Below are positions 1 through 11,145 of a DNA stretch of 33,374 nt, in pieces (position 1 is the first letter of the stretch; every line of letters starts with the position of its first letter). The translations under genes were made by a program, and so were the position numbers. The notes beneath the pieces are model-generated. The model saw only the letters and a program-made list of their open reading frames with translations. It searched no databases and was not told the origin of the DNA. The stretch is from a bacterium HR15 (GTDB lineage Bacteria; Armatimonadota; Fimbriimonadia; Fimbriimonadales; GBS-DC): positions 92,289 through 125,662 of the forward strand of contig BEHR01000003.1 of NCBI GenBank assembly GCA_002898555.1, in the 5' to 3' direction.

Positions 1-78
1 CGACAGGTCGCGCGCCTCGTAAGGTGTGCGCTCGATCTGCTCCAGCTCCTCCGGCGTGACGGGCTTCAGAATCTCCAT
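1..78 (-). CDS. Partial CDS after the act operon, product unknown
   Basis: The first 26 codons of a minus-strand gene run off the window edge. The peptide begins M-E-I-L-K-P-V-T-P-E-E-L-E-Q and has no recognisable domain in what is visible. A strong ribosome binding site (GGAGGG) lies about five bases before the ATG. It starts 45 bp after actF in the same direction, so it is probably the next gene of the operon. In other bacteria act operons are often followed by SCO1/SenC or cytochrome oxidase genes, but nothing in these 26 residues proves such an identity. Confidence 0.6.
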   Translation of the reverse strand, partial: MEILKPVTPEELEQIERTPYEARDLS

Positions 79-123
79 ACTATCCCTCCATGAGTGGGGA
101 GTGTTCTGCCACCCCTCAGGTTA

Positions 124-1323
124 CTAATGTGCATGGGGCACCTCCTGAAGACGCGGCTCGTTCTGGGGTAGCAGCGGTCGCTTCAGCAGGTTGCTGAACA
201 TCGCCCAGAACCAGAGACCGCCCAGCCCCACGAAGGCTGCCACATCGTATAGGCTGATGCTGAACACTTCCGAGAAAGCCGGCTTAATCTCCCAGAACAT
301 CTCGATCACGCGAATTGCCAGCAAAATCACCGCACCCAGAATCAGCTGTCGTGGGATCCGCTTCGTGCGGGGCGCGAGCAACAAGAAAAACGGCACAAAG
401 AAGTGGAAAATCACGATTAGCCACGATACGGGATGCCAGCCACCCATGTTGCGTCGCAAGTAGAAGCTTGTTTCCTCCGGTAGGTTGCCTGAATAGATAA
501 TTAGCAGTTGCGAGAAGGAAACATACGACCAAAACACGGTCATCGTGAAGAGCAAATTACCCCAGTCGCGACGAAACTCGAAATGCACCAGCCCTTTATA
601 GGGCGGGACTTCACGCCAGAGCAGCACCAGCAGCGTCGCCAGCGCCATCGCGGTCAAGCCGAACCCCGTCGCAAAGATGAAGCCGTACATCGTGGAGAAC
701 CAGTGCGGTTGCAGCGACATCGACATGTCCACTGAGAAGAAGGTTACCGCCAGCACATAGAAGGGTATGCCGAGGGCGGCGGGCGTCATACGCTGGCGCG
801 AGATGAACTCCGCCTCGATCGGGTCTTGCGCAGCGTCCTGTTGCGAGCTGCTACGCACCATCAGATAGGTAAGATAGCCCCACAGTGCAAAATAGAGTGC
901 CATCCGAACCAGGAAAAAGGGCAGATTGAGATAATACTTTGCTTTGAAGGCGATGATGGGGTCGTTCCGCACCGCTTCAGGATGAGACCATTCAAAGATG
1001 GAGTGCATGCCGAGTAGAATGGGGACGAAAAAGATAATCATAAAGGGTACAAGGGTTTGTGCGCCCGCCTCAAAAATGCGCACTAAAGGCTGACCCCACT
1101 TGCCTCGCACCACATGTACCAGCAACGCCATGCCGAGGCATCCGATGCCCAATCCTGCCCAGAACACATAGGCGAAGTGATAGCCCTGGAAGGCGAGGTC
1201 ACGATGGGTAAACAGCCCCGTTGCCCAGACGATCAGCCCGACGATGCCGAGCGTCAGGGCGGTTCCACGCGCCCGCTCAATCGTGCTTCGCACCTGCTCT
1301 GCTGAAAGGTTCACTGTGCTCAT
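124..1323 (-). CDS. actF: Alternative complex III subunit ActF (NrfD-like quinol oxidoreductase membrane subunit)
   Basis: A 399-residue polytopic membrane protein with about ten hydrophobic segments, starting M-S-T-V-N-L-S-A-E-Q. It is one of the two NrfD/PsrC-like membrane subunits of alternative complex III, which oxidises menaquinol and passes electrons to a cytochrome or oxidase. The open frame continues upstream to 1650, but ATG 1323 is the right start: it overlaps the actE stop by one base (TAATG) and GGAGGGG precedes it. Assignment rests on hydrophobicity, length and position as sixth gene of an actABCDEF series. It is shorter than ActC, as is usual for the family. It probably sits in the cytoplasmic membrane beside ActC and is cotranscribed with the rest. 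Confidence 0.85.
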   Translation of the reverse strand: MSTVNLSAEQVRSTIERARGTALTLGIVGLIVWATGLFTHRDLAFQGYHFAYVFWAGLGIGCLGMALLVHVVRGKWGQPLVRIFEAGAQTLVPFMIIFFVPILLGMHSIFEWSHPEAVRNDPIIAFKAKYYLNLPFFLVRMALYFALWGYLTYLMVRSSSQQDAAQDPIEAEFISRQRMTPAALGIPFYVLAVTFFSVDMSMSLQPHWFSTMYGFIFATGFGLTAMALATLLVLLWREVPPYKGLVHFEFRRDWGNLLFTMTVFWSYVSFSQLLIIYSGNLPEETSFYLRRNMGGWHPVSWLIVIFHFFVPFFLLLAPRTKRIPRQLILGAVILLAIRVIEMFWEIKPAFSEVFSISLYDVAAFVGLGGLWFWAMFSNLLKRPLLPQNEPRLQEVPHAH

Positions 1324-2033
1324 TAATGCCCCTCCGTCCCTTGCTCCATCTGTTTGCGCAGCGCCTCCATCGCCTTCTGTTGATCCTCGGGTGGCAGCTC
1401 GCCGAACTTCGCGTTCTGGCTCAGTTGCAGCACGCGCACATAGGCTGCGATAGCCCAGCGATCCTCCGGCGACATGCGCTTGCCGTAGCCATACATAATG
1501 CCGAATCCGTTCGTCGCGACGGCATAGAAGTAGCCCAATGGCATCCCCTGCATACGGGCATCGATCAGCGAGGCGGGCATGCGCGGCCATTGACCCCGCA
1601 AGGCAATCATGCCCTTGCCATCGCCCGCCATCCCGTGGCAGGGTCGGCAAAAGACATTGTATTGCTCCTGACCCCGGTCCAAGAACTCGCGCGTGAGCGT
1701 GAGTGGTGGGGGAAGTGTGTTCAAGTAGTTGCCTTTCGCATCTTTGCCGGTCAGCAAAGGATTGTTGGGATCAACCAGCTTGCCTCGCGCAATCGTGTTG
1801 GGCGGCGTCGGTCGCGAGCCAGACCCGTAAATTTGTCCGTCGGGACCGACCAGCTGCTTGGTCAAGGCGTAGAACTCACTGTTGCCTTGCGCTTCCACCC
1901 GTTGCTGCACCCACATATCGGTGCGGCAACCACTCAAGAACAGCAGCCCCAGCAAGCAGACCGCCCAGGAAGCCTGCTTCGGACGGCGTCGATGGGTCAG
2001 CTCGCGTAAATCAATCAAGAGCATCGCCCTCAT
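1323..2033 (-). CDS. actE: Alternative complex III subunit ActE, monoheme cytochrome c lipoprotein
   Basis: A 236-residue protein with an N-terminal hydrophobic segment ending in a lipobox (L-S-G-C, Cys36), so it is expected to be lipid-anchored outside the cytoplasmic membrane. A single heme c site C-R-P-C-H lies at residues 129-133. A Met-containing stretch near 180-187, followed by E-D-R-W-A-I-A-A-Y-V-R, is typical of the C-terminal helix of ActE cytochromes and may supply the distal ligand (Met180 or Met187). The start codon overlaps the actD stop by 4 bp (ATGA) and is preceded by GAGGTGG. Its role is to carry electrons out of the complex. Met4 is an alternative start. Confidence 0.9.
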   Translation of the reverse strand: MRAMLLIDLRELTHRRRPKQASWAVCLLGLLFLSGCRTDMWVQQRVEAQGNSEFYALTKQLVGPDGQIYGSGSRPTPPNTIARGKLVDPNNPLLTGKDAKGNYLNTLPPPLTLTREFLDRGQEQYNVFCRPCHGMAGDGKGMIALRGQWPRMPASLIDARMQGMPLGYFYAVATNGFGIMYGYGKRMSPEDRWAIAAYVRVLQLSQNAKFGELPPEDQQKAMEALRKQMEQGTEGH

Positions 2034-2578
2034 GCTTCCACCTCGCTGATGCTGATGGGGTTCAGCGATTGCAAAAAGGTGCGGGTGCGCTCAGGATCAA
2101 ACTTCGGGTCGCGCGCCTCGATGCACAGGAAGAAGCGATCGACACTGGCACGCACGAACTGCGGCACATTGAACACGGGATGATAGGGAGCGGGCAGTCC
2201 ATTATAGGCCAGCATGCCGATAAACGCGCCAAACGCGGCAAATAGCACCATACATTCGAAGGTAATCGGAATGAAGTAGGGCCAGCTGATGAAATCGCGC
2301 CCGCCGACATTCAGTGGGTAGTCTATCGCGCTGGTGTATACCTGCAGTCCGAAGCCGAACAGCGCGCCGATCAGCCCGCAGATAAACACCGTCCACGGCA
2401 CTTTCGCTTCGCGGACGCCCATCGCGTCGGTCAAGCCGTGGATGGGAAACGGTGTGTAGCAATCGAAGCGGCGATAGCCCTCTACGCGGGTTCGCCGTGC
2501 CGCTTCGATAAGTGCCTCCGGCGAGTCGAACTCCGCCATGATGCCATAAACCCTCGAAACGACCGCTGCATGCGCCAT
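2030..2578 (-). CDS. actD: Alternative complex III subunit ActD (DUF3341)
   Basis: A 182-residue protein with a soluble N-terminal part and two membrane segments at about residues 61-83 and 102-124, followed by a short polar tail. Length, the Y-x-P-F-P-I-H-G motif near residue 41 and the position between actC and actE match ActD/DUF3341. In the known complex ActD is a peripheral helper subunit with no cofactor, packed against the membrane subunits. It begins 2 bp after the actC stop and overlaps the actE start by 4 bp, so translation is probably coupled. Confidence 0.88.
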   Translation of the reverse strand: MAHAAVVSRVYGIMAEFDSPEALIEAARRTRVEGYRRFDCYTPFPIHGLTDAMGVREAKVPWTVFICGLIGALFGFGLQVYTSAIDYPLNVGGRDFISWPYFIPITFECMVLFAAFGAFIGMLAYNGLPAPYHPVFNVPQFVRASVDRFFLCIEARDPKFDPERTRTFLQSLNPISISEVEA

Positions 2579-2580
2579 CT

Positions 2581-4014
2581 TTACGCGCCTCCTCCTGTGC
2601 GGGTGGGAGCGGGCGCCTCCGTTTTCGGATGCCCGTTATGCTCGCCCCCATGCCCATACAGCCGATACCACAAATCTTTCAACTCCGCCATCGCCAACAT
2701 CGGCACGAACCGAGCGAAGAGAAACATCATCATCACGAAGAAGCCCAGCGTGCCGATATAGGTAGCCCAGTCCCAGAAGGTGGGTCCGTACATTCCCCAA
2801 GCGGATGGCGTGAAATCGCGATGCAGGCTCGTTACCACAATCACGAACCGCTCCAGCCACATGCCCACATTCACAATGAGCGAGATAATAAACAGCAGCC
2901 ACAGGTTATGGCGTACTTTGGGAAACCAAAGCGACTGCGGCACAAGCCCATTGCAGAAGATGAGCGACCAGTAGACGGGCCAGTAGGGACCAAACATGCG
3001 ATTCGTCATCAGGTACTTTTCAAAGATCGCCGCGCTATAGAAACCGAAAAACGCCTCCATCATGTAGCCGTAGAAGACGATAAGCCCTGTCGCGAGCATC
3101 ACCTTCGCCATCATATCGATGTGGTGCATGGTGATATATTCGCGTAGTTTCGGATAGAGAATCCGGAACGGGATGACCAGCGTCAGCACCATGGCGAAGC
3201 CTGAATAGATGGCTCCTGCGACGAAATAGGGCGGGAAGATGGTGACATGCCAGCCGGGCACGATGGAGATAGCAAAGTCGAGACTCACCACCGAGTGGAC
3301 CGACAGCACCAGCGGGGTAGAGAGACCCGCCAGCAGCAGGTACGCGCTCTCATAGCGCATCCAGTGGATTGCAGAGTTGCGCCAGCCCCACGACAGGATG
3401 CCGCTAATGACCTTTGCCAGATGGCTTTTGGCTCGGTCGCGCACCGCCGCCAGATCAGGAATCAGCCCCATGTACCAGAACAGCACCGACACCGTGAAGT
3501 AGGTGGAGACGGCAAACACATCCCACTCCAGCGGGCTGCGGAACTGGGGCCACATCGCCAACCAGTTCGGCAGCGGGAAGAGCCAGTAGGCGACCCACGG
3601 ACGCCCTGTATGGAACAAGGGGAACAACCCCGCGCACATCACGGCGAAGATAGTCATCGCCTCGGCAAAGCGGTTGATCGACATCCGCCATGCCTGACGC
3701 ATCAACAGCAGGATGGCTGAAATGAGCGTGCCCGCATGTCCAATTCCGATCCACCAGACGAAGTTGATAATGGCAAATCCCCACGCCACAGGCTGATTAA
3801 TGCCCCAGATGCCCGTACCAATCGCCACCAGCACCACCAGGGCAAAAATCAGCAGGGTGGTGCCGACGAAGCCCAGCCCGAACATCACCGTCCACCCAAT
3901 CGGGTGCTTCTCAAACGGGATGTCCCCGATCTGCGCCGTAATGCGCTCATAGGTTTGCTCGCCCTCAAACAGGGGCGGCTCCTGAACAACCCTTGCCCTA
4001 ATGGCTTCCTGCAT
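2581..4014 (-). CDS. actC: Alternative complex III subunit ActC (NrfD/PsrC family membrane protein)
   Basis: A 477-residue membrane protein with about ten transmembrane segments. Near the N-terminus, the segment with P-F-E-K-H-P-I-G-W and then W-G-I-N-Q-P-V-A-W-G is characteristic of ActC. It is the larger NrfD-like subunit, holds the quinol oxidation site and contacts the Fe-S part of ActB. The start lies inside the 3' end of actB (17 bp overlap) with GCGGAGG as ribosome binding site. The C-terminus is a cytoplasmic-looking tail rich in Pro, Thr and Ala. Confidence 0.92.
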   Translation of the reverse strand: MQEAIRARVVQEPPLFEGEQTYERITAQIGDIPFEKHPIGWTVMFGLGFVGTTLLIFALVVLVAIGTGIWGINQPVAWGFAIINFVWWIGIGHAGTLISAILLLMRQAWRMSINRFAEAMTIFAVMCAGLFPLFHTGRPWVAYWLFPLPNWLAMWPQFRSPLEWDVFAVSTYFTVSVLFWYMGLIPDLAAVRDRAKSHLAKVISGILSWGWRNSAIHWMRYESAYLLLAGLSTPLVLSVHSVVSLDFAISIVPGWHVTIFPPYFVAGAIYSGFAMVLTLVIPFRILYPKLREYITMHHIDMMAKVMLATGLIVFYGYMMEAFFGFYSAAIFEKYLMTNRMFGPYWPVYWSLIFCNGLVPQSLWFPKVRHNLWLLFIISLIVNVGMWLERFVIVVTSLHRDFTPSAWGMYGPTFWDWATYIGTLGFFVMMMFLFARFVPMLAMAELKDLWYRLYGHGGEHNGHPKTEAPAPTRTGGGA

Positions 4015-7000
4015 CGTGTGCCTCCGCGCTCAGTTCAGGATTGGGATTTTCGATCTTCGCTAAATAGGTCGTGCGCGGCTTCGTGTTCAGCTCCGCCAGC
4101 ATGCTGAACAGGTGTGGCTCGCGGCGGAGCCGACTCACCTCGCTGTCGGGATCGTTCATGTCGCCAAATACGATCGCTTTGGTGGGGCACGCCTGCTGGC
4201 AGGCGGGGATAATCTCGCCATCACGAATTCGGCGATTCTCCTTCTTCGCTTGAATCCGCGCCCGATTAATGCGTTGCACGCAATAAGTGCACTTCTCCAT
4301 CACACCGCGTCCGCGCACCGTCACATCGGGATTCTGCAACAGGTGCAGCACGGGTTGCTTGTAGTAGGTGTAGCGGTAGAAGTTGAATCGTCGCACCTTG
4401 TAAGGACAGTTGTTGGAGCAGTAGCGGGTGCCCACGCAGCGGTTGTAGACCATCTGGTTCAAGCCTTCCTCGCTGTGCACCGTCGCGGCGACAGGACAAA
4501 CCAGCTCGCACGGGGCGTTCTCACACTGCATACAGGGCACCGGCAGTTGATAAGTGCGCGGGTTCTCCACAGGACCTTTGAAGTAGCGGTCGATGCGCAG
4601 CCAGAACATCTCGCGCTGGCGCACCACCTCCCGTTTACCCACGACAGGGATATTATTCTCCGCCTGGCATGCCGTCACACACGCGCTACACCCTGTGCAC
4701 ACCGTCGGGTCAATCACCATCGCCCAGGCATAGCGGTAGTTATCGGGATTCTGGTAGCGGTCATACCGAAAGCCTTTATACATTGAGGGCAGCTCCTCGC
4801 CCTCGCCGTGCCGATGCTTCTTAAGATGCGGGTCTTCCTGAAACTCCTGCAGTGTGCCAATGAGCATAATCGGGCGATGGTGCATGCTGTCCAGCTCGCC
4901 ATGCTCAATCAAATGATGTTCCTCGGTTCGAGCGATGGTGTAGCGTTGCCCGGTGGTGACCGCTTCCGCGCCGTGGGTGAACCACATCGCGTCGCTGGTG
5001 CGCAAAGTGTAGGTGTTAAAGCCTGTGCCGGAGCCGTTGGAGCCTGCGCGGGTGCGTCCGTAGCCCAGATGCAGGGTAATGGCGTTATCCACATGCCCCG
5101 GAATCGGGTAGGCGGCGGCGATTAAAGTACGACCGTTGACCCGAATCTGCACCAGCGGCGCGCTGTCATGCACCAGCGCCACCTTTTCTGTGCCGACCAC
5201 TCCCAGTTGCTGGGCTGTCTTGAGGCTCATAAATGCCACATTATCCCAGCAGATTCGGCTCACAGGCTTGGGCAACTCCTGAAGCCATGTGTTATTGGCG
5301 AACCGTCCATCATACATCGTGGGATCGGGTGCGAAGCGGATCTCCAGCCCTCGCTCCTCCACTAAGGGTAGCTCGATGGTCAGATTGGGACGCAAACTGA
5401 CCGCTTTGATGGGCAGTGCGGTACGCGGGATAATGCCATCATGCACGCTCTTGCGCCAGAAGGCATCGAACTGTGCGGTCGGCGCAAGTTGAGCCGTTTT
5501 CCAGTAGCCCTGCACTAAGTCAAATGCTTGTTTACCCCCTTGCCCGTTGATTTGTGCCATTAGCTCCAGTGCCGAGCGTGTGCTGGGATAGAGCGGGAAG
5601 ATCAGCGGTTGCTGGATCGTGACGGTTCCGTCAAATGCTCGCGCATCGCCCCAAGTCTCGAACGGATGGCTTTCAGGCACATGCCATACGCACAGTGCGG
5701 AGGTCTCGTCGGTGTAGCGGCTCAGATGAACCGAGAAAGGCACTTTCGGGATGAGTTCGGCGAAGTTGAGTTCGGCGGGAGCATCATAGGCGGGGTTTGT
5801 GCCGAGCATAATCAGCACTTCCACCTGGCCCTGTTCGATTTCGCGCGCCAGCGTGCGAATATCTTCGGTGCAGAGGGTGGGTTTTGCTTCGGGTGGCGCA
5901 GTAAATACCACCGTTTTGCCGAGGTTGCCCAGTGCGGCGTTGATGGCGTGGGCGATTGCATGCACGGCTGGCGGCTGCGCTTCCCCCACAATCACCAGGC
6001 TCTCGCCTCGATGTGCCATGAGATCACGGGCGACTGCTTCCGCCCATTTGCGCTCTTCAGGCGTCAGCGCGCCTTGCGCCGACACCTGCAAAGGCGCACC
6101 GACCACTTGCGCAATGGCGGCGGCAAGCAGTCCGATTCGGCTCGAATGGATAGGTAGCCGATGGTCCGCCGTGAAGCCCGTGACGGTGGGCATCGGCTCC
6201 GCCACATAGAGGCGGTTCATGTCGCGCTGGCTTTCGCGCACGCGCCGCCCATCCGCAAACTCACGGGCGTAGCGCACCGCTGCAGGACCCATATAGAGAA
6301 AATCGCTGTCCAGCGCGAGGATCACTTTCGCCTGTTGCACACGATAGATGGGATTCAGCCACTCCCCGAAGGCAAGGCGTGTGCCTTCGTAGATATTATC
6401 GCTGTTGATTGCCTCCCACTGATACCATTTCGCCTGCGGATACGCCTTCAGGAAGGCTTGAATCTGGGCAGCGAGCGAGGGCGAGGTGACCACCTCGGTT
6501 AGCAGGCGAATCCCGCTGCCCTTCTTCGCTTGTTGAATCGCCAATTGCTGCATCAATTCGCCTGTGAACGCCTGCCAGGTCTGAATCTGTCCGAACTTGA
6601 GCAGGTTTTGGGAGCGGTCAGGGTCGTACAGATTCAGAATCTCGGCTTGCGTGAAGGCATCCGTGCTGCCGAGGCTGGCGGGATGGAGGTCATTCCCTTC
6701 CAGTTTGATGGGTCGCCCTTCGTAGACGCGTGCCAGCACGCCTTTGGCATAGCCGCCGAGCGTGACGGCAGTAGCGTAATAGAGCGATTCACCGGGTGCC
6801 TCTTCTGGGATTTTAGCGCGAGCGATAATCGGACCTTGTGGCTTGTAGCCGCAGGCGGACAGCCCCGCCAGTGCCATCGATGCGCCCATCAGCTTCAGAA
6901 ACTGGCGTCGGCTGACCAGGTCACTATGCGGCGCCGCTTCGGGAGCAAATTCGCGTTGCAGCTGCTCCTTCCATTGCGGCGCGTTCTCTCGCTCGTTCAG

Positions 7001-7036
7001 ACTGCGCCAGAGCCGTTCGCTATCTCGCTTCTCCAT
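3998..7036 (-). CDS. actB: Alternative complex III subunit ActB (molybdopterin oxidoreductase-like plus Fe-S domain)
   Basis: A 1012-residue fusion of a molybdopterin-oxidoreductase-like part (about 80-740) and a four-cluster ferredoxin-like part (about 770-960). A twin-arginine-type signal starts at S-R-R-Q-F-L-K (42-48), with Cys62 in an S-A-C context, so periplasmic export by Tat is likely. Cysteine motifs for three [4Fe-4S] and probably one [3Fe-4S] cluster are visible: C-T-G-C-S-A-C near 778, C-M-Q-C-E-N-A-P-C near 836, C-V-G-T-R-Y-C near 866, C-T-Y-C near 915 and C-Q-Q-A-C-P near 946. In characterised ActB the first part carries no molybdenum cofactor, which is expected here too. It begins 55 bp after actA. 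The ribosome binding site is weak (GAAGAG). Confidence 0.94.
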   Translation of the reverse strand: MEKRDSERLWRSLNERENAPQWKEQLQREFAPEAAPHSDLVSRRQFLKLMGASMALAGLSACGYKPQGPIIARAKIPEEAPGESLYYATAVTLGGYAKGVLARVYEGRPIKLEGNDLHPASLGSTDAFTQAEILNLYDPDRSQNLLKFGQIQTWQAFTGELMQQLAIQQAKKGSGIRLLTEVVTSPSLAAQIQAFLKAYPQAKWYQWEAINSDNIYEGTRLAFGEWLNPIYRVQQAKVILALDSDFLYMGPAAVRYAREFADGRRVRESQRDMNRLYVAEPMPTVTGFTADHRLPIHSSRIGLLAAAIAQVVGAPLQVSAQGALTPEERKWAEAVARDLMAHRGESLVIVGEAQPPAVHAIAHAINAALGNLGKTVVFTAPPEAKPTLCTEDIRTLAREIEQGQVEVLIMLGTNPAYDAPAELNFAELIPKVPFSVHLSRYTDETSALCVWHVPESHPFETWGDARAFDGTVTIQQPLIFPLYPSTRSALELMAQINGQGGKQAFDLVQGYWKTAQLAPTAQFDAFWRKSVHDGIIPRTALPIKAVSLRPNLTIELPLVEERGLEIRFAPDPTMYDGRFANNTWLQELPKPVSRICWDNVAFMSLKTAQQLGVVGTEKVALVHDSAPLVQIRVNGRTLIAAAYPIPGHVDNAITLHLGYGRTRAGSNGSGTGFNTYTLRTSDAMWFTHGAEAVTTGQRYTIARTEEHHLIEHGELDSMHHRPIMLIGTLQEFQEDPHLKKHRHGEGEELPSMYKGFRYDRYQNPDNYRYAWAMVIDPTVCTGCSACVTACQAENNIPVVGKREVVRQREMFWLRIDRYFKGPVENPRTYQLPVPCMQCENAPCELVCPVAATVHSEEGLNQMVYNRCVGTRYCSNNCPYKVRRFNFYRYTYYKQPVLHLLQNPDVTVRGRGVMEKCTYCVQRINRARIQAKKENRRIRDGEIIPACQQACPTKAIVFGDMNDPDSEVSRLRREPHLFSMLAELNTKPRTTYLAKIENPNPELSAEAHDAGSH

Positions 7037-7091
7037 CGCCGTGTCTCTTCAAAATCGAAGGGGTCAGGCAGGTTGGACATCCCCGACCCAG

Positions 7092-7814
7092 TTATCGGTG
7101 ACACACGGAGCAGTCGCTCAGTTGCTCCTTGTGGATGTTGTACTGCTTGACCAGCAGCGCGCCCAGCTCCTCCTGATTGCGTGGTAGCCGCCCCTCCCAT
7201 TGGATACCGTGCTTTTCCAACAGGGCACGCATCTCCGCCTCCGTGCGCGGCACTTGGTAGTACATGTTGAAAACCTCGCCCTTGGGGCGAATGTATTTTT
7301 CAGGATTGCGGTGACAGTTGAGGCACCACCACATCGCGAAGGGCTGGGATTTAGCGGTCAACTGCATCTTCTCGATGCCCACATGGCACTCGTTGCAGCC
7401 AATGCCTTTGTTCACATGGATGCTGTGATCAAAGTAGACGAATTCAGGGAGGTCGTTCACTTTGTTCCACACGAGGGGCTGGTCTTTCTGGTAGCTATCG
7501 CGAATGGGCTGCAAGAGGGGGCTGTTGGTCCATATTTGGGAGTGGCAGGTCATGCAGACTTCTGCGGGCGGGATCCCTGCCTGCGCCGATTTGGTGACGG
7601 ACCAGTGGCAATAACGGCAGTCGATGCCCAGTTCCTCGTAGTGGTGTTTGTGGCTGAACGGAACAGGTTGATCAGGTGGTTCACCGGCGCGCGTCCACCA
7701 TGGCGAACGCGTGATACTGGAACCACCCAGTATCAGCGCGATTAATGCCAGCAATCCACCACCTATCGTCGCACGCGCGACCGTGTTATGGTAGCGTTTG
7801 AATACCTGTGCCAT
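7092..7814 (-). CDS. actA: Alternative complex III subunit ActA, pentaheme cytochrome c
   Basis: A 240-residue protein with one N-terminal membrane segment (about 15-32) and five C-x-x-C-H heme sites, beginning at residues 66, 87, 140, 164 and 235. The last sits almost at the C-terminus. Five hemes plus first position before actB identify ActA. It relays electrons on the periplasmic side. ATG 7814 (M-A-Q-V-F-K-R) is chosen because GCGAGGT precedes it and the membrane segment then starts at the proper distance. An in-frame GTG at 7865 would add 17 residues but lacks support. It is the first gene of the operon, with a 138-nt leader from the predicted promoter. Confidence 0.92.
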   Translation of the reverse strand: MAQVFKRYHNTVARATIGGGLLALIALILGGSSITRSPWWTRAGEPPDQPVPFSHKHHYEELGIDCRYCHWSVTKSAQAGIPPAEVCMTCHSQIWTNSPLLQPIRDSYQKDQPLVWNKVNDLPEFVYFDHSIHVNKGIGCNECHVGIEKMQLTAKSQPFAMWWCLNCHRNPEKYIRPKGEVFNMYYQVPRTEAEMRALLEKHGIQWEGRLPRNQEELGALLVKQYNIHKEQLSDCSVCHR

Positions 7815-7876
7815 CGCTTTGACCTCGCCACACAATAGGCTGTCAGCGACGCCCGACGCGCCCACAGCAGCCAGTT

Positions 7877-7892
7877 CGTGATTTCTATCACA
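7877..7892. promoter_or_regulatory. CRP/FNR-family-like palindrome in the act operon leader
   Basis: CGTGA-N6-TCACA, one base from the CRP consensus TGTGA-N6-TCACA, lies between the predicted act promoter and actA, about 60-75 nt downstream of the predicted transcription start. At that place a bound regulator would more likely repress, or serve a second undetected promoter. A chance match is possible. Confidence 0.4.
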
Positions 7893-7958
7893 AAGTTAGC
7901 CACGCTAAGCATATTCTCCCTAATAACAAGGATCTCCGACCGCCCGATGGCTGCATGA

Positions 7959-7988
7959 ACTATACCCTATCGATGACGCCTTTGTCAA
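7959..7988 (-). promoter_or_regulatory. Sigma-70-type promoter of the act operon
   Basis: Minus strand: perfect -35 TTGACA (7988-7983), 18-bp spacer, -10 TATAGT (7964-7959) preceded by GGG. It is the only promoter in the window with a clear consensus -35. Predicted start is near 7952. Confidence 0.7.
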
Positions 7989-8015
7989 GGGGTGGGAGGC
8001 ACTTTGTGCTATTTT

Positions 8016-10607
<2,592 letters not shown>

Positions 10608-10611
<4 letters not shown>

Positions 10612-11084
10612 GGCGACCGCGCCTCCTCCGATTCGGCAGACGGCTCGCCCGGCTCCGAACGGGAACCCACAAACTGTAGCAGCACCAGTCCCATCAGCGC
10701 CACCGTAATCGCTATATCCGCCACATTGAACACCGGCCAGACCAACAGGTCAAACATATCCACCACATAGCCATAACGCACGCGATCCACCAAGTTGCCC
10801 GCCGCGCCACCAAACAACAGCCCCAACATCACCTGCACAAAGCGCGAGGCTTTCGTCTGACGCAAATAGACCACGATGCCCCCCATCACCATCAACGAGA
10901 GCGGGATCGTGATCCAGCCCTTGCCGTCCATCAATCCGAACGCGATGCCCGTGTTATGGGTGCGTGTCAGATGCAACACGCCCGGGATGATGGGCACACT
11001 CTGAAAGGTGTTCAGGGTGGTGATAACCCAGTGCTTGCTTGCCTGATCAAGGATGAACACCACTGCTGCCACAAACCAAAACAT
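10608..11084 (-). CDS. lspA: Lipoprotein signal peptidase (signal peptidase II)
   Basis: A 158-residue membrane aspartic protease that removes the signal peptide of diacylglyceryl prolipoproteins. Four hydrophobic segments are visible, together with both active-site motifs, G-N-L-V-D-R and F-N-V-A-D-I-A-I, and the N-terminal D-Q-A-S-K. The C-terminus is an acidic, Ser/Glu-rich tail. The frame is open to 11192, but M-F-W-F-V-A-A at 11084 is the credible start: it puts the first helix at the N-terminus and follows GGTGGC. A -10 TATCCT lies only 9 nt upstream, so the mRNA would have almost no leader. Confidence 0.94.
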
Positions 11085-11093
11085 GCCACCTAA

Positions 11094-11099
11094 AGGATA
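11094..11099 (-). promoter_or_regulatory. Predicted -10 of lspA-lgt (GGGTATCCT)
   Basis: Minus strand CGGGTATCCT, 9 nt before the lspA ATG. It is divergent from the pcm promoter, whose -10 starts 26 bp away. Confidence 0.5.
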
Positions 11100-11125
11100 C
11101 CCGTCCGTCCTGTAAGAGAAGAGGG

Positions 11126-11131
11126 TACACT
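11126..11131 (+). promoter_or_regulatory. Predicted -10 of pcm (GGGTACACT)
   Basis: Plus strand AGGGTACACT, 14 nt before the pcm ATG. Predicted leader is about 8 nt, too short for a normal ribosome binding site. Confidence 0.45.
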
Positions 11132-11145
11132 CTCCTTGCAAGCCT

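Noticed and set aside
1323-1650. N-terminal extension of actF to 1650
   Set aside because: It overlaps actE coding sequence, is Arg-rich and soluble-looking, and the start at 1323 has a TAATG overlap with a ribosome binding site.
1221-2009. A 262-codon plus-strand open frame opposite actE and actF
   Set aside because: Antisense to well-supported genes, low-complexity composition and no domain.
7092-7814. NapC/NrfH-type or nitrite reductase cytochrome
   Set aside because: Five hemes with one membrane anchor, followed directly by actB and the rest of the complex, identify ActA.
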